Counted from the stretch's first letter, positions 39,436-51,306 are shown. The stretch: 64,000 nt of DNA from Mycolicibacterium stellerae (GCF_003719305.1 NZ_RARC01000002.1:186001-250000); one strand, 5' to 3'. The notes: generated by a model from the letters alone, not told the origin. Numbers and translations: made by a program.

Positions 39436-40562
39436 CGCAGCCCGGTTCCGCGCGCCAGCGCCGTGTCCACCATCGCGCCAAGCAGGGTCGGGTAGTCCAC
39501 ACCGCTGGCCGCCCACATCCTGGGGTACATCGAGATCGTGGTGAACCCCGGCATGGTGTTGATCTCGTTGACCACCGGGCCGTCGTCGGTCAGGAAGAAG
39601 TCGACGCGCGCCAGGCCTTGGCAGTCGATCGCACGGAACGCCCGAATGGCCAGCCGGCGTACCTCATCGGCGACCTCGTCGTCGACCTTGGCTGGCACGT
39701 CCAGTTCGGCGGCGTCCTCGAGGTACTTGGTGGCGAAGTCGTAGAACGCGTCCTCCCGTCCGCGCACGCCGGCCACCCGGATCTCGCCGACGGTGCTCGC
39801 CTCCACCCTGCCGTCGGGGAATTCCAGCACGCCGCATTCGAGTTCGCGCCCTGGCACAGCCGCCTCGACGATCACCTTGGGGTCGTGTTTACGCGCATCG
39901 GCGATCGCGACGGCCAGCTGATCCCACGCCGTGACCCGGTTGACGCCGATCGACGACCCGCCACGCGCCGGTTTGACGAACACCGGAAGGCCGAGGCGCT
40001 CGCGCTCCTCCAGTTCCAGCGTCTGCCGATGCGGTCGAAGCACCACATGGTCGCCGATCGGCAGGCCGTCGGCCACGAGCAGCTTCTTGGTGAATTCCTT
40101 GTCCATGCCCGCCGCGCTGGCCAGTACGCCCGCTCCGACATACGGCACGCCGGCCAATTCGAGCAGGCCCTGGATGGTGCCGTCCTCGCCGTACGGTCCG
40201 TGCAACACCGGAAAGACCACGTCGACCGAGGCCAGCAGCTCCCCGGCGGCGCCATGACCCAGCGACAGCAGCTGACCGCCGCGACCGGGGTCGGCGGGCA
40301 GGGCCAGCTCGGTACCCGACGCACCGCTGACTTCCGGAAGCCGGCCATCGGCGATCGCCAGGGTGTCGGGGTCGGCGTTGGTCAGCACCCAACTGCCCCC
40401 CGGCGTGATGCCGACCGCGACCACCTCGAAGCGCTCTGGATCGAGGTGGCGGAGGATGCTACCTGCGGAAACGCAGGAAATCGCATGCTCGGAGCTGCGT
40501 CCGCCGTAGACAACGGCAACACGGACGCGACCAGCGGAGCCGACTTGGTGGCGGGCAGTCAC
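39432..40562 (-). CDS. ddlA: D-alanine--D-alanine ligase
   Basis: This ATP-grasp enzyme makes D-Ala-D-Ala for peptidoglycan; it is a D-cycloserine target. The 376-residue product shows [11 protein letters not shown] near the N-terminus, the central [16 protein letters not shown] and the C-terminal NEINTMPGF. It starts with GTG, preceded by TAGCCT at 9 nt, so it may be leaderless. Confidence 0.97.
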   Translation of the reverse strand: MTARHQVGSAGRVRVAVVYGGRSSEHAISCVSAGSILRHLDPERFEVVAVGITPGGSWVLTNADPDTLAIADGRLPEVSGASGTELALPADPGRGGQLLSLGHGAAGELLASVDVVFPVLHGPYGEDGTIQGLLELAGVPYVGAGVLASAAGMDKEFTKKLLVADGLPIGDHVVLRPHRQTLELEERERLGLPVFVKPARGGSSIGVNRVTAWDQLAVAIADARKHDPKVIVEAAVPGRELECGVLEFPDGRVEASTVGEIRVAGVRGREDAFYDFATKYLEDAAELDVPAKVDDEVADEVRRLAIRAFRAIDCQGLARVDFFLTDDGPVVNEINTMPGFTTISMYPRMWAASGVDYPTLLGAMVDTALARGTGLR

Positions 40563-40571
40563 AACCTAGAG

Positions 40572-40577
40572 AGGCTA
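40572..40577 (-). promoter_or_regulatory. -10 element of ddlA
   Basis: Minus-strand TAGCCT followed by 9 nt and GTG. Confidence 0.35.
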
Positions 40578-40668
40578 CCGCCCCGTCCGGAAGTCGCACG
40601 ATCTGCGGCGGCGACCTGGGCTTTGGCGAACTTTCGGGCGCCGTTTCTCATCGCGGGGCGCTCGATCG

Positions 40669-41778
40669 TCACGGGCGCGCCAACGCGTGTTCGATGTCGG
40701 CGATCAGGTCGTCGGTGTCCTCGATGCCCGCGGAGATGCGGGCGAAGCCCTCGCCAACCGGGTCGCCCCAGCGGGCCCTGCGATCCACCGAGCTGTGGAT
40801 ACCACCGAAGCTGGTCGAGGAGACGAACAGATCGCTGTTGTGCACAAACCGATGGACGGCGGCCGCGTCCTCGAGCTCGATCGAGACGATCCCGCCGAAG
40901 CGCTTCATCTGCCGGTTGGCGACCTCGTGCGACGGGTCGTCGGCCAGGCCCGGGTACCGCACGGAACGCACGGCCGGATGCGCGCGCAGCGTCAACGCCA
41001 TCGCCAGCGCATTTTGGCACTGCCGCTCGAACCGCAGGCCCGCGGTGGCGATGCTGCGCAACACCAACCAGGCTTCGAACGCTCCGAGGATCGGGCCCGC
41101 AATCCGACGCTCGTGTTCGATCGCCGCCATCTGGTCGACGTGACATCCCGCCACGTATCCCGCGAGAAGGTCGTGGTGACCCGACAGCGACTTGGTTGCA
41201 CTGGCCACGACGAGGTCGGCTCCGAGCGACAACGGTTGCTGCCCCAGAGGTGTCGCGGTGGTGTTGTCGACGATGAGCGTCGCCCCGCGGCCACGGCACG
41301 TCATCGCCAGGGCATGAAGGTCGACGACGTCGAGGCCGGGGTTCGACGGTGTCTCGGCAAGCACCACGTCGGCACCCGTTGCGGCATCGATGATGTCCGC
41401 GCATTTCGCCTGTATCACCGTGATGCCTTGGGGGGCAAGATATTCAACCGCATAACGACGCACCTGGTAATAGCCGTCGGCGGGCACGACCAGCGTGAGG
41501 CCCGGTTTGGCGAGGGCTCGCAGCACCGACGTTATCGCCGCCATCCCCGATCCGAAAGTCAGTGCTGTTGTGGCACCTTCCAGTTCGGCCAATGCTGATT
41601 CCAGTTGACGCCAGGTGGGGTTGTGATAGCGCCCATAGCTGTCGAGTGAATCGTCCTCGCTCGGCGGAATATGATATGCGGCCGCAGGAACGGGCGGCTG
41701 TGCGACCGGCGCCCCCGGAACCGCGTCCGCTGCAACGGCTTTGACGCTCCTCGTGGAGTCTCCGTACGGGCCTGTCAC
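40669..41778 (-). CDS. Cys/Met-metabolism PLP enzyme (cystathionine gamma-lyase type)
   Basis: This is a 369-residue PLP enzyme of the cystathionine synthase/lyase family. The PLP-binding Lys is in VVASATKSLSGHHD, and GSGMAAITS and the DNTTATP segment bind the cofactor. Whether it acts as a cystathionine gamma- or beta-lyase or a synthase cannot be settled. It begins 3 nt after gpsA and is probably co-transcribed with it. M. tuberculosis has no such gene at this place. Confidence 0.85.
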   Translation of the reverse strand: MTGPYGDSTRSVKAVAADAVPGAPVAQPPVPAAAYHIPPSEDDSLDSYGRYHNPTWRQLESALAELEGATTALTFGSGMAAITSVLRALAKPGLTLVVPADGYYQVRRYAVEYLAPQGITVIQAKCADIIDAATGADVVLAETPSNPGLDVVDLHALAMTCRGRGATLIVDNTTATPLGQQPLSLGADLVVASATKSLSGHHDLLAGYVAGCHVDQMAAIEHERRIAGPILGAFEAWLVLRSIATAGLRFERQCQNALAMALTLRAHPAVRSVRYPGLADDPSHEVANRQMKRFGGIVSIELEDAAAVHRFVHNSDLFVSSTSFGGIHSSVDRRARWGDPVGEGFARISAGIEDTDDLIADIEHALARP

Positions 41779-41781
41779 GTC

Positions 41782-42780
41782 CTACTCCGGCTTGGTGCTG
41801 CGGCCGAGAAGCAGCGCGACCGCCTCGGGCACGGACAATCCTTTGTGGCACACCCGATGGACCGCGTCGGTCAACGGCATCTCGACGTCGTAGCTCGCCG
41901 CGAGGGCCAATACCGATTCGCATGATGTGACGCCCTCGGCGACGTGCCCGCCCGCCGCCAGCTTCGCCGCTTCCAACGACTCCCCCGCCCCGAGCCGGGA
42001 ACCGAACGTCCGGTTGCGCGAATGCGGTGATGTGCACGTCGCGACGAGGTCACCGACCCCGGCCAGCCCGGCCAAGGTGGCCGGTTTGGCGCCCAGCGCG
42101 ATTCCCAGCCGCATGATCTCGGCCAGCCCGCGGGTGATGATCGCCGCAACCGAGTTCTCGCCCATCCCGACGCCAGCCGCCATACCGCAGGCCAATGCGA
42201 TGACGTTCTTGCATGCGCCGCCGACCTCGGCACCGATGACGTCTGCGTTGGTGTACGGGCGCAAGTACTTGGTGGAAAGCGCGCGCTGCAATGTCACCGC
42301 TCGCCCGGAGTCGGAGCAGGCGACGACCGTCGCCGCTGGTTGCTCTTCGGCGATCTCGCTGGCCAGGTTGGGGCCGGTGACGACGGCGACTCGGGACGGG
42401 TCGGCTCCGGTCACCTGAATCACCACCTGGCTCATCCGCATCAGCGTGTCCAGCTCGATGCCCTTGGCAAGGCTGACCAGCGTCACGTCGTCGCCGAGCT
42501 GGGTGGCCCAGTCCGCGAGATTGGCTCGAAGCGTCTGCGACGGCACCGCGAGCAGCACCGTGCACGCGCCGTCCAGCGCCGCGGCGGAGTCGCTGGTGGC
42601 GCGGATCGACTTGGGCAGTTCGACGTCGCCGAGGTATTCGAGGTTGCGATGGGTGTCGTTGATCTCGTCGGCCAGTTCCTGGCGGCGGGCCCACAGCGTG
42701 ACGTCGTTGCCCGCATCCGCCAGCACCTTGGCCAGCGCTGTCCCCCACGCACCGGCCCCCATCACCGCCGCATTTACCAC
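41782..42780 (-). CDS. gpsA: Glycerol-3-phosphate dehydrogenase [NAD(P)+]
   Basis: GpsA makes sn-glycerol 3-phosphate for phospholipid synthesis. The Rossmann motif GAGAWG lies at 8-13, the catalytic Lys in [13 protein letters not shown], and the length is 332 residues. It starts with GTG; TAGGCT lies exactly 6 nt upstream, so the mRNA is probably leaderless. A 56-bp tandem repeat begins at the upstream edge of this -10. The orthologue is gpdA2 (Rv2982c). Confidence 0.95.
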   Translation of the reverse strand: MVNAAVMGAGAWGTALAKVLADAGNDVTLWARRQELADEINDTHRNLEYLGDVELPKSIRATSDSAAALDGACTVLLAVPSQTLRANLADWATQLGDDVTLVSLAKGIELDTLMRMSQVVIQVTGADPSRVAVVTGPNLASEIAEEQPAATVVACSDSGRAVTLQRALSTKYLRPYTNADVIGAEVGGACKNVIALACGMAAGVGMGENSVAAIITRGLAEIMRLGIALGAKPATLAGLAGVGDLVATCTSPHSRNRTFGSRLGAGESLEAAKLAAGGHVAEGVTSCESVLALAASYDVEMPLTDAVHRVCHKGLSVPEAVALLLGRSTKPE

Positions 42781-42786
42781 CGTTTC

Positions 42787-42791
42787 AGCCT

Positions 42792-42792
<1 letters not shown>
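42787..42792 (-). promoter_or_regulatory. -10 element of gpsA, leaderless type
   Basis: Minus-strand TAGGCT, 6 nt, GTG. The adjoining tandem repeat supplies all sequence further upstream. Confidence 0.55.
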
Positions 42793-43624
<832 letters not shown>

Positions 43625-43675
43625 ACAGCACTTGAGGATTTGGCCGTCGGTAGGAGTTCCGCTCGCCGATGAGGA

Positions 43676-45838
43676 ATGATCGAGGGAATGACCGAAGCCG
43701 AGGCACAAGTCCGACCCAGCGACACCGATATGGTGCCGGGTCATTCGGCGCCGGAGGCGCCACCCGCGGCGACGGCGCCGACCGTCGACAACGCATTGCC
43801 CGAGGAGCGGTACCTCAACCGCGAGCTGAGCTGGCTGGACTTCAACGCCCGGGTGCTTGCACTGGCCGCCGACACCTCACTTCCGCTGCTGGAGCGGGCG
43901 AAGTTCCTCGCGATCTTCGCCTCGAACCTCGATGAGTTCTACATGGTTCGGGTGGCGGGCCTGAAACGTCGAGACGAGATGGGTCTATCGGTGCGCTCGG
44001 CGGACGGGCTGTCCCCCCGCGAACAACTGCGCCGAATCAGCGAACGCACTCAGCAGATCGCCAGCAGGCAGGCGCATGTGTTCCAGGACTCGGTGCGCCC
44101 CGCGCTCGCGGACGAGGGAATTCTGATCGTCACGTGGCTGGAACTCGACGACGACGAGCGGGGCAGGCTGTCGACCTACTTCCACGAGCAGGTGTTCCCG
44201 GTACTGACACCGCTGGCCGTCGACCCATCACACCCGTTCCCGTTCGTGAGCGGGCTCAGCCTGAACCTGGCCATCACAGTCAAGCTTCCCGACGACGGCG
44301 GCCAGCATTTCGCCCGAATCAAGGTGCCCCCCAACGTCAACCGGTTCGTCGAACTGGACAGCCGCGACGGTGCGTTGCGCTTCCTGCCGATGGAGGAGCT
44401 GATCGCGGCGTTCCTGCCGGTGCTGTTCCCCGGCTTGGAGATCGTCGAACACCACGCGTTCCGCATCACCCGCAACGCGGATTTCGAGGTCGAAGAAGAC
44501 CGCGACGAGGATCTGTTGCAGGCACTGGAGCGCGAATTGGCCCGTCGACGCTTCGGCTCGCCGGTGCGGCTCGAGGTCGCCGACGACATGACCGAGAACA
44601 TGTTGGAGCTGCTGTTGCGCGAGCTCGACGTGAACCCCGGTGACGTCATCGAGGTGCCGGGGCTGCTGGACCTTTCGTCGCTGTGGCAGATCTACGGCGT
44701 CGACCGGCCGCAGTTGAAGGATCCGCCGTTCGTGCCAGCCACCCCACCGGCGTTCGGCGAGCGGGAAACACCGAAAAGCATCTTCGCCACGTTGCGCGAC
44801 GGAGACGTCCTTGTCCACCACCCGTACGACTCGTTCTCGACCACCGTGCAGCGGTTCATCGAGCAGGCGGCCGCCGACCCGAATGTGTTGGCGATCAAAC
44901 AGACGCTGTACCGAACGTCGGGCGACTCCCCAATAATCAATGCACTCATCGACGCCGCCGAGGCCGGCAAGCAGGTCGTGGCACTGGTGGAGATCAAGGC
45001 GCGGTTCGACGAACAGGCCAACATCAAGTGGGCGCGCGCACTCGAGCAGGCCGGCGTGCACGTGGCATACGGATTGGTCGGCCTGAAGACCCACTGCAAG
45101 ACGGCGCTCGTGGTGCGACGGGAAGGCTCGGCGATCCGGCGCTACTGCCATATCGGCACCGGAAACTACAACCCGAAAACCGCTCGGCTGTATGAAGATG
45201 TCGGCCTGTTGACCGCCGCCCCCGATATCGGCGCCGATCTCACCGACCTCTTCAACTCGCTAACCGGCTATTCACGCAAGGACTCCTACCGCAACCTGCT
45301 CGTCGCGCCGCACGGCGTTCGCAGGGGCATCATCGAGCGCATCGAGCGCGAGGTCGCTGCCACGCGGGAGGGCGCCGAGGGCCGAATCCGCCTCAAAGCG
45401 AACGCGTTGGTCGACGAACAGGTCATCGACGCGCTTTATCGGGCCTCGCAGGCCGGTGTGCGGGTCGAGGTGGTGGTACGCGGCATCTGCGCACTGCGAC
45501 CCGGGGTCGACGGCTTCTCCGAGAACATCGTGGTGCGCTCGATTCTGGGCCGATTCCTCGAACACTCACGAGTTATTCACTTCCGCGCCATCGACGAGTT
45601 CTGGATCGGAAGTGCCGACATGATGCATCGTAATCTGGACCGCCGCGTCGAAGTGATGGCGCAAGTGAAGGATCCGAGGCTGAAGACGCAATTGGACGAG
45701 GTATTCGATTCGACGATGAATCCGGCCACCCGGTGCTGGGAACTGGGAGCTGACGGAAGCTGGACCGCGAAACCTCATGAGGGCCAGACCGTGCGCGATC
45801 ACCAGGTGTGGCTGATGGAACGCCACCGGCATCGCTGA
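43676..45838 (+). CDS. ppk: Polyphosphate kinase PPK1
   Basis: PPK1 reversibly makes inorganic polyphosphate from ATP. The 720-residue product has [11 protein letters not shown] at the start of the N domain and the autophosphorylated His492 in [13 protein letters not shown]. The start is ambiguous between ATG 43676 and ATG 43688; both have purine-rich sequence close upstream. It is followed after 35 nt by mutT1, and the pair forms an operon as in M. tuberculosis (Rv2984-Rv2985). Confidence 0.97.
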   Translation: MIEGMTEAEAQVRPSDTDMVPGHSAPEAPPAATAPTVDNALPEERYLNRELSWLDFNARVLALAADTSLPLLERAKFLAIFASNLDEFYMVRVAGLKRRDEMGLSVRSADGLSPREQLRRISERTQQIASRQAHVFQDSVRPALADEGILIVTWLELDDDERGRLSTYFHEQVFPVLTPLAVDPSHPFPFVSGLSLNLAITVKLPDDGGQHFARIKVPPNVNRFVELDSRDGALRFLPMEELIAAFLPVLFPGLEIVEHHAFRITRNADFEVEEDRDEDLLQALERELARRRFGSPVRLEVADDMTENMLELLLRELDVNPGDVIEVPGLLDLSSLWQIYGVDRPQLKDPPFVPATPPAFGERETPKSIFATLRDGDVLVHHPYDSFSTTVQRFIEQAAADPNVLAIKQTLYRTSGDSPIINALIDAAEAGKQVVALVEIKARFDEQANIKWARALEQAGVHVAYGLVGLKTHCKTALVVRREGSAIRRYCHIGTGNYNPKTARLYEDVGLLTAAPDIGADLTDLFNSLTGYSRKDSYRNLLVAPHGVRRGIIERIEREVAATREGAEGRIRLKANALVDEQVIDALYRASQAGVRVEVVVRGICALRPGVDGFSENIVVRSILGRFLEHSRVIHFRAIDEFWIGSADMMHRNLDRRVEVMAQVKDPRLKTQLDEVFDSTMNPATRCWELGADGSWTAKPHEGQTVRDHQVWLMERHRHR

Positions 45839-45873
45839 GGTTCCCGCGGTTTCAATGAGCTGCAGGAGTTGAG

Positions 45874-46809
45874 GTGGGAAGCGATTCCTCCGCCAGTGAC
45901 GTGGCGCCGCCGAAGAAGGTCGAGCTCGCGGCGGGCGCGGTCGTGTGGCGCCCCAGCGACGACGGCACGGAGCCCGAAGTCGCGGTCGTTCACCGGCCGC
46001 GCTACGACGATTGGTCCCTGCCCAAGGGCAAGGTCGAAGCCGGAGAGAGCGAGCCGGTAACCGCCGTGCGCGAAGTGCACGAGGAAACGGGTTACACCGC
46101 GCACCTCGGCAGACGGCTGACATCGGTGACCTATCGGATCGAGACGCAGGGCATCAAGAAGGTGCAGTATTGGGCGGCCCGCATCGTCGACGGCGAGTTC
46201 ACACCGAACGACGAAGTCGATGAATTGAAATGGCTGCCCGTTTCGGCGGCGATCAAGCAGCTCCAGTACCCATCCGACCGGAAGGTGTTGCGCCGGTTCG
46301 CCAAGCTGCCCGCCGACACCAAAACCATGTTGATCGTCCGACACGGCACCGCTGGCAGCAAGTCCCGATACAAGGGCGACGACCGGTTACGCCCTCTGGA
46401 CAAGCGCGGCCGCGCCCAGGCCGAGTCATTGGTGGGCCAACTGCTTGCGTTCGGCGCTGACACGCTCTATGCGGCCGATCGCGCGCGCTGCGAGCAGACC
46501 CTCGAACCGTTGGCTGAAGAACTCGGTGTCGCGATTCACAGCGAACCGCTGCTGACGGAGGAGGCCTACGCGGACGACCGCAAACCGGCCCGCCGCCGCA
46601 TCCTCGAGATCGCCGCCGCGGGAGGCACACCTGTGATCTGCACCCAGGGCAGGGTCATACCGGATCTGATCGCGTGGTGGTGTGACCGCGAAGGTGTGCG
46701 TCCCGACAAGTCACGCAACCGCAAGGGCAGCACGTGGGTGATGTCATCATGGCAAGGCCATTTGGTGGCCGCCGACCACATCGGAAGTCCGCTCGCCTCC
46801 AGGAAGTAG
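45874..46809 (+). CDS. mutT1: MutT1: Nudix hydrolase fused to histidine phosphatase
   Basis: The enzyme sanitises 8-oxo-dGTP/8-oxo-GTP and hydrolyses diadenosine polyphosphates in mycobacteria. The 311-residue product has a Nudix box (about 52-74, GKVEAGES then REVHEETGY) and a C-terminal histidine-phosphatase domain with RHG at 156-158. This two-domain build is typical of mycobacterial MutT1. It starts with GTG. The end abuts a broken methyltransferase gene. Confidence 0.95.
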   Translation: MGSDSSASDVAPPKKVELAAGAVVWRPSDDGTEPEVAVVHRPRYDDWSLPKGKVEAGESEPVTAVREVHEETGYTAHLGRRLTSVTYRIETQGIKKVQYWAARIVDGEFTPNDEVDELKWLPVSAAIKQLQYPSDRKVLRRFAKLPADTKTMLIVRHGTAGSKSRYKGDDRLRPLDKRGRAQAESLVGQLLAFGADTLYAADRARCEQTLEPLAEELGVAIHSEPLLTEEAYADDRKPARRRILEIAAAGGTPVICTQGRVIPDLIAWWCDREGVRPDKSRNRKGSTWVMSSWQGHLVAADHIGSPLASRK

Positions 46810-47531
46810 CGCTGCGCGACGGGCCGCAGTCCGCGGATGCGGTCGCCGAGACCGTCGACGCGAATCCAGACGCCGTGTATCGACTGATGCGGCTACTCGC
46901 CAGCCGCGGGATTCGATGCGCGGCTATGTGTTGTTCGTCGGTGATCCGTTGCACTGGGAACACTGGGGCCAGCTGTCGCAGTCGGTGCGCACGGGCCGGT
47001 GGTCGTGTCCGCGTACGACTTTTCGCGGTTCGGCACGATCGTCGATGTGGGCGGCGGTCACGGCCTGTTGCTCTCGGCGATCCTGCGTCAATCACCGAAC
47101 AGCCGTGGGATTCTGTTCGACGCCGAATCGGTTGTGGAGGGCGCACCCGCCGTTCTCCAGCCCGCAGGCGTATCGGATCGATGCACCGCTGTAGGGGATC
47201 TTTTTCGAGTCGGTGCCCGGCAGGCGGCGACGCTCATGTGCTCAAGCACATCATTCACGACTGGGACGACGAGAAATCGTTGCAGATCCTTCGCAATGTG
47301 CGCGCCGCGATGAATCCCGACGGAAAAGTGTTGATCGTCGGAACAGTGGTGCCCGACGACGATCATGAGCACCTCTCGAAACTGCTCGACCTGGAAATGC
47401 TCGTCGCGGCGAACGGCAGGGAGCGCACGGAAGCGGAGTACGCCAAGCTCTTGAGCGAGGCCGGCTTCCGACATACCCGAACCATCGGAACGGTCGGACC
47501 GGCATCGATCGTCGAAGCCGCAGGGGTCTAG
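46810..47531 (+). pseudogene. Broken SAM-dependent O-methyltransferase
   Basis: The remains of an O-methyltransferase are spread over three frames. The winged-helix part ends RLLASRGIRC (to about 46920); the next piece, RGYVLFVGDPLHWEHWGQLS, is in a second frame (from about 46919). The SAM site FGTIVDVGGGHGLLL is in a third (from about 47005), and LKHIIHDWDDEKS through the C-terminus returns to the first (about 47240-47531). At least three shifts are needed. The segment between WGQLS and the SAM site is too short, so an internal deletion is likely, and the N-terminus is missing. It cannot make a working enzyme. Confidence 0.85.
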
Positions 47532-47548
47532 CCGATCCCGCTACGCGC

Positions 47549-47585
47549 AGATACGCCGTGGGTCGCGAAGACCCACGGCGTATCT
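47549..47585. terminator. Bidirectional terminator between the pseudogene and hupB
   Basis: A perfect 16-bp stem (AGATACGCCGTGGGTC and its complement) with a 5-nt loop lies between the convergent ends. An A-run follows on the plus side, so the hupB transcript has a T-run just before the stem. Confidence 0.8.
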
Positions 47586-47594
47586 GACTAAAAA

Positions 47595-48242
47595 CTAGCG
47601 ACGGCCCTTCTTGGCCGGCGCACGACGCACGGCCTTCTTGGCCGGGCTGCGCTTCACTGCCTTCTTGGCGGCGGTGCGCTTGGTCGCCTTCTTGGCGGCG
47701 GCAGCCTTCACCGTCTTCTTGGCGGCTGCACGCTTCACCGTCTTCTTGGCGGCTGCACGCTTCACCGTCTTCTTGGCGGCTGCACGCTTCACCGTCTTCT
47801 TGGCGGCTGCACGCTTCACCGTCTTCTTGGCGGCTGCACGCTTCACTGCCTTCTTGGCGGCGGTACGCTTCACCGCCTTCTTTACGGCCGCCTTCTTGAC
47901 GGCCTTGCGGGCCGTACCGGTTCCACTTCCACGCTTCACTGCAGGTCCTTCCGCCGAGAGGCGCTGTGCGCCAGAGACAACCGCTTTGAATTGAGCACCG
48001 GGCCGGAAAGCCGGCACGGATGTTGGCTTCACTTTCACTGTCTCGCCGGTACGCGGATTGCGCGCGACCCGAGCTGCACGGCGCCGCTGTTCGAAGACGC
48101 CGAAACCGGTAATGGTGACACTGTCACCCTTATGCACCGCACGCACGATTGTGTCGACCACATTTTCGACCGCGTCCGTTGCCGTCCGGCGATCAGTGTC
48201 GAGCTTCTTCGTGAGTACGTCGATCAGCTCTGCTTTGTTCAT
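47595..48242 (-). CDS. hupB: Histone-like DNA-binding protein HupB
   Basis: This is a nucleoid-associated protein that compacts DNA and is tied to iron regulation in mycobacteria. The first 90 residues are a classic HU fold ([23 protein letters not shown]). The remaining 120 are a Lys/Ala tail of [14 protein letters not shown] repeats, as in eukaryotic H1. The length is 215 residues. ATG 48242 has GGAGG 6 nt upstream. Part of the tail is encoded by five identical 27-bp repeats. A near-palindrome lies in the leader. Confidence 0.97.
   Translation of the reverse strand: MNKAELIDVLTKKLDTDRRTATDAVENVVDTIVRAVHKGDSVTITGFGVFEQRRRAARVARNPRTGETVKVKPTSVPAFRPGAQFKAVVSGAQRLSAEGPAVKRGSGTGTARKAVKKAAVKKAVKRTAAKKAVKRAAAKKTVKRAAAKKTVKRAAAKKTVKRAAAKKTVKRAAAKKTVKAAAAKKATKRTAAKKAVKRSPAKKAVRRAPAKKGRR
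47710..47844. repeat. Five identical 27-bp tandem repeats inside hupB
   Basis: Units start at 47710, 47737, 47764, 47791 and 47818, with no mismatches. Each encodes nine residues of the tail (AAAKKTVKR register). The perfect identity points to recent expansion or gene conversion. Confidence 0.95.
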
Positions 48243-48261
48243 GCAAAACCTCCACACCAGT

Positions 48262-48276
48262 GATCCACCTTGGATC
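48262..48276. promoter_or_regulatory. Inverted repeat in the hupB leader
   Basis: GATCCA-CCT-TGGATC lies 20 nt before the hupB ATG, with further partial symmetry outside (AGT/AACT). It could be an operator or a leader hairpin close to the ribosome binding site. Confidence 0.45.
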
Positions 48277-48440
48277 AACTAGTAGGACACGGTAATACGT
48301 CACACCACTGATTTCCAAGAGCCACGCGCAATTTCAAGCGTTGCTGGCACCATTTTTCGCAATCCGGTTGCCGCGCTTGACCGCTGGCGGGGGGGTCGGC
48401 GGAGCGGTTCGGTGACCCCTAATTTCGGTTGCTTTCGCCG

Positions 48441-49040
48441 CTATCCGCGGGCGGGCAGGGTGTGTGGTTTCCACTCCGGGCGGTTGGATTCATACAACTC
48501 GATTTTATCGAGTTTCCGCAGGCTAAGCCCTATATCGTCAAGTCCTTCGAACAATCGCCAGGCCGTGTAATCGTCAATCTTGAACGGCAGCATGACCGTT
48601 CCTGCGGCCACGTTCCGATCTTGAAGGTTCACAGTGATTTCCAGACCCGGCTGTTGCTCGATCAGCTTCCACAGCAGTTCCACATCATCTTGTGAAACTT
48701 CTGCCGCCAACAACCCCGCCTTGCCCGCATTCCCGCGAAAAATGTCGCCGAATCGAGATGAGATAACCACCCTGAAGCCGTAGTCCATGAGCGCCCACAC
48801 CGCGTGTTCGCGCGACGAACCCGTACCGAAATCGGGTCCGGCAACCAATACCGACCCCTTGTCGAACGGGCTCAGATTCAAGACGAACGACGGATCGTTA
48901 CGCCACGACGCGAACAGTCCGTCCTCGAAACCCGTTCGGGTGACCCGCTTCAAGTACACCGCCGGAATGATCTGATCGGTGTCGACATTGGACCGGCGCA
49001 GCGGAACACCGATGCCCGTATGCGTGCGGAACGGCTCCAT
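48441..49040 (-). CDS. leuD: 3-isopropylmalate dehydratase small subunit
   Basis: This subunit works with LeuC to isomerise 2- to 3-isopropylmalate in leucine synthesis. The 199-residue product shows [10 protein letters not shown] and [14 protein letters not shown], both conserved in the swivel domain. It begins 13 nt after leuC, forming leuCD. Confidence 0.97.
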   Translation of the reverse strand: MEPFRTHTGIGVPLRRSNVDTDQIIPAVYLKRVTRTGFEDGLFASWRNDPSFVLNLSPFDKGSVLVAGPDFGTGSSREHAVWALMDYGFRVVISSRFGDIFRGNAGKAGLLAAEVSQDDVELLWKLIEQQPGLEITVNLQDRNVAAGTVMLPFKIDDYTAWRLFEGLDDIGLSLRKLDKIELYESNRPEWKPHTLPARG

Positions 49041-49053
49041 GGTGTGTCTCCTT

Positions 49054-50487
49054 TTAAAGGTTCAAGTCTGCGGGCGAGGACAACGTGCCGCGCACAGCGG
49101 TCGCGGCGGCGACGGCGGGCGACACCAGATGCGTTCGCCCACCCTTGCCTTGGCGGCCCTCGAAATTCCGGTTCGATGTCGCCGCGCACCGTTGTCCCGG
49201 CGACAGCTGGTCGGGGTTCATGCCGAGACACATCGAGCAACCGGCTTGTCGCCACTCCGCGCCCGCGGCGGTGAATATCTCACCCAGACCCTCCGATTCG
49301 GCCTGAGCGCGCACCCGCATGGAACCGGGCACCACGAGCATCCGCACACCGTCAGCCACCTTGCGGCCGCGCAGTACGTCGGCCACCACACGCAGGTCTT
49401 CGATCCGCCCATTGGTGCACGAACCCACGAAAACAACGTCCACCGGGATATCGCGCATGGCCGTGCCGGGTTGAAGATCCATATACGCCAATGCCTTCTC
49501 GGCGGATTGACGTTCGTCGTCGGACAACATCAACTCGGGGTCGGGCACGGCTTCCGACAGCGGCACGCCCTGCGCAGGGTTGGTGCCCCACGTGACGAAC
49601 GGGCTCAACGTCGCCGCGTCGAGATACACCTCGGTGTCGAATTCGGCGCCCTCGTCCGTGCGCAACCGGTCCCACGCCGCGACGGCCGCATCCCAGTCCG
49701 CACCAGTCGGCGCGTGCGGACGTCCGCACAGAAATTCATACGTCGTCTCGTCGGGTGCGACCATGCCTGCGCGCGCGCCGGCCTCGATGCTCATATTGCA
49801 GATCGTCATCCGGCCTTCCATCGACAGCGCCTCGATCGCACTGCCCCGGTATTCGATGACGTGACCCTGTCCGCCGCCGGTGCCGATCTTCGCGATCACC
49901 GCGAGAATGATGTCCTTCGCGCTGACTCCGGCAGGCAGCTTGCCGTCGACGTTGACCGCCATCGTCTTGAACGGACGCAACGGCAGCGTCTGTGTGGCGA
50001 GCACATGCTCGACCTCCGACGTGCCGATGCCCATCGCGATCGAACCGAATGCACCGTGGGTGGACGTGTGACTGTCACCGCAGACGATCGTCATACCGGG
50101 CTGAGTGAGACCGAGTTGCGGTCCGATGATGTGCACGATGCCCTGCTCGAGATCGCCCATCGGATGCAACCGGATGCCGAACTCTTCGCAGTTGCGTCGC
50201 AGCGTTTCGACCTGAGTGCGGGAGATGGGATCGGCGATCGGCTTGTCGATGTCGATCGTCGGCACGTTGTGGTCCTCGGTTGCGATCGTCAGATCCGGTC
50301 GCCGGACGCCGCGGTCGGCGAGCCGAAGCCCATCGAACGCCTGTGGGCTGGTCACCTCGTGGACGAGGTGTAGGTCGATGTAGATCAGATCGGGTTCGCG
50401 GGCCTCGCCGGTGCCCTCGCCCATCGCGACGACGTGGTCGTCCCATATCTTCTCCGCCATCGTGCGTGGCCGCGCGTCACTCGTCAT
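49054..50487 (-). CDS. leuC: 3-isopropylmalate dehydratase large subunit
   Basis: This is an aconitase-family 4Fe-4S subunit of 477 residues. Cluster cysteines are in VGSCTNGR and [14 protein letters not shown] 50487 ([20 protein letters not shown]) is the family start; the frame stays open further upstream through the regulator's promoter, which I reject. Just upstream lies an inverted repeat shared with the divergent IclR gene, the likely control site for leuCD. Confidence 0.96.
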   Translation of the reverse strand: MTSDARPRTMAEKIWDDHVVAMGEGTGEAREPDLIYIDLHLVHEVTSPQAFDGLRLADRGVRRPDLTIATEDHNVPTIDIDKPIADPISRTQVETLRRNCEEFGIRLHPMGDLEQGIVHIIGPQLGLTQPGMTIVCGDSHTSTHGAFGSIAMGIGTSEVEHVLATQTLPLRPFKTMAVNVDGKLPAGVSAKDIILAVIAKIGTGGGQGHVIEYRGSAIEALSMEGRMTICNMSIEAGARAGMVAPDETTYEFLCGRPHAPTGADWDAAVAAWDRLRTDEGAEFDTEVYLDAATLSPFVTWGTNPAQGVPLSEAVPDPELMLSDDERQSAEKALAYMDLQPGTAMRDIPVDVVFVGSCTNGRIEDLRVVADVLRGRKVADGVRMLVVPGSMRVRAQAESEGLGEIFTAAGAEWRQAGCSMCLGMNPDQLSPGQRCAATSNRNFEGRQGKGGRTHLVSPAVAAATAVRGTLSSPADLNL

Positions 50488-50494
50488 ACTTGAC

Positions 50495-50534
50495 TGTCTC
50501 ACAATCTGGAACGCTAGTATCTCCTTGTGAGACA
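50495..50534. promoter_or_regulatory. Palindromic operator between leuC and the IclR gene
   Basis: Perfect 10-bp arms TGTCTCACAA (50495-50504) and TTGTGAGACA (50525-50534) are 20 bp apart. The right arm covers the GTG start of the regulator, and the left arm is 8 nt from the leuC ATG. Binding there would block both genes. Confidence 0.75.
50515..50520 (+). promoter_or_regulatory. -10 element of the IclR gene, leaderless type
   Basis: TAGTAT, 6 nt, GTG. It lies between the operator arms. Confidence 0.55.
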
Positions 50535-51228
50535 GGATAGCGGAATCGGCGTGCTCGACAAAGCGGTGGGCGTGCTGCACACGATCGCCGAATCGCCGTG
50601 CGGACTTGCGGACTTGTGCGAGCGGACGGGTCTGCCGAGGGCCACCGCGCACCGACTCGCCGCGGGCCTGGAGGTTCACCGGCTGCTCGCCCGCGACGAC
50701 GAGGGCCGCTGGCGGCTCGGGCCCGCACTCGTCGAGTTGGCCGGTCAGGTCAACGATCCGTTGTTGGCTGCGGGCGCCGCCGTGTTGCCGAGGCTGCGGG
50801 AGATCACCGGCGAGAGCGTGCAGCTATACCGCCGCGAGGGCACGTCGCGAATCTGCGTTGTCGCTTTGGAACCACCTGCGGGCCTGAGAGATACGGTGCC
50901 CGTCGGCACCCGCCTGCCGATGACGGCTGGGTCGGGAGCCAAGATCCTGCTCGCCTACAGCGATGCAGCCACCCAGCAGGCGGTGCTGCCAACGGCCAAG
51001 TTCACCGATCGCGCTCTTGCGGAGGTGCGCAAGCGCGGCTGGGCGCAAAGCGTCGCAGAACGCGAGCCAGGCGTTGCGAGTGTCTCTGCGCCGGTGCGCG
51101 ACGGGCGCGGCCAGGTGATCGCGGCGGTGTCGGTGTCAGGTCCGATCGACCGGATCGGCCGCAGGCCGGGAGCACGGTGGGCGGCAGACCTGTTGGCGGC
51201 CGCCGACGCGTTGACAAGAAGGTTGTAA
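50527..51228 (+). CDS. IclR-family regulator next to leuCD (Rv2989)
   Basis: The 233-residue regulator has an N-terminal winged helix-turn-helix (about 5-65, [14 protein letters not shown] being the recognition region) and a C-terminal GAF-like effector domain. By position and type it corresponds to LtbR of Corynebacterium and NdgR of Streptomyces, which control leucine genes. That it represses leuCD and itself is inferred from the palindrome covering both starts. The GTG start is apparently leaderless. Confidence 0.9.
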   Translation: MRQDSGIGVLDKAVGVLHTIAESPCGLADLCERTGLPRATAHRLAAGLEVHRLLARDDEGRWRLGPALVELAGQVNDPLLAAGAAVLPRLREITGESVQLYRREGTSRICVVALEPPAGLRDTVPVGTRLPMTAGSGAKILLAYSDAATQQAVLPTAKFTDRALAEVRKRGWAQSVAEREPGVASVSAPVRDGRGQVIAAVSVSGPIDRIGRRPGARWAADLLAAADALTRRL

Positions 51229-51306
51229 GAGTCTGCCCGTCGGCTTTAACTCTTGTGATCCTCGCGCGTTCTCCGAACGCGCTCGTCAACAAGCTCAATC
51301 GCCTCG

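Noticed and set aside
50488..50679. Extension of leuC upstream to 50679
   Set aside because: It would run through the operator and into the regulator gene. The ATG at 50487 matches the LeuC family start.
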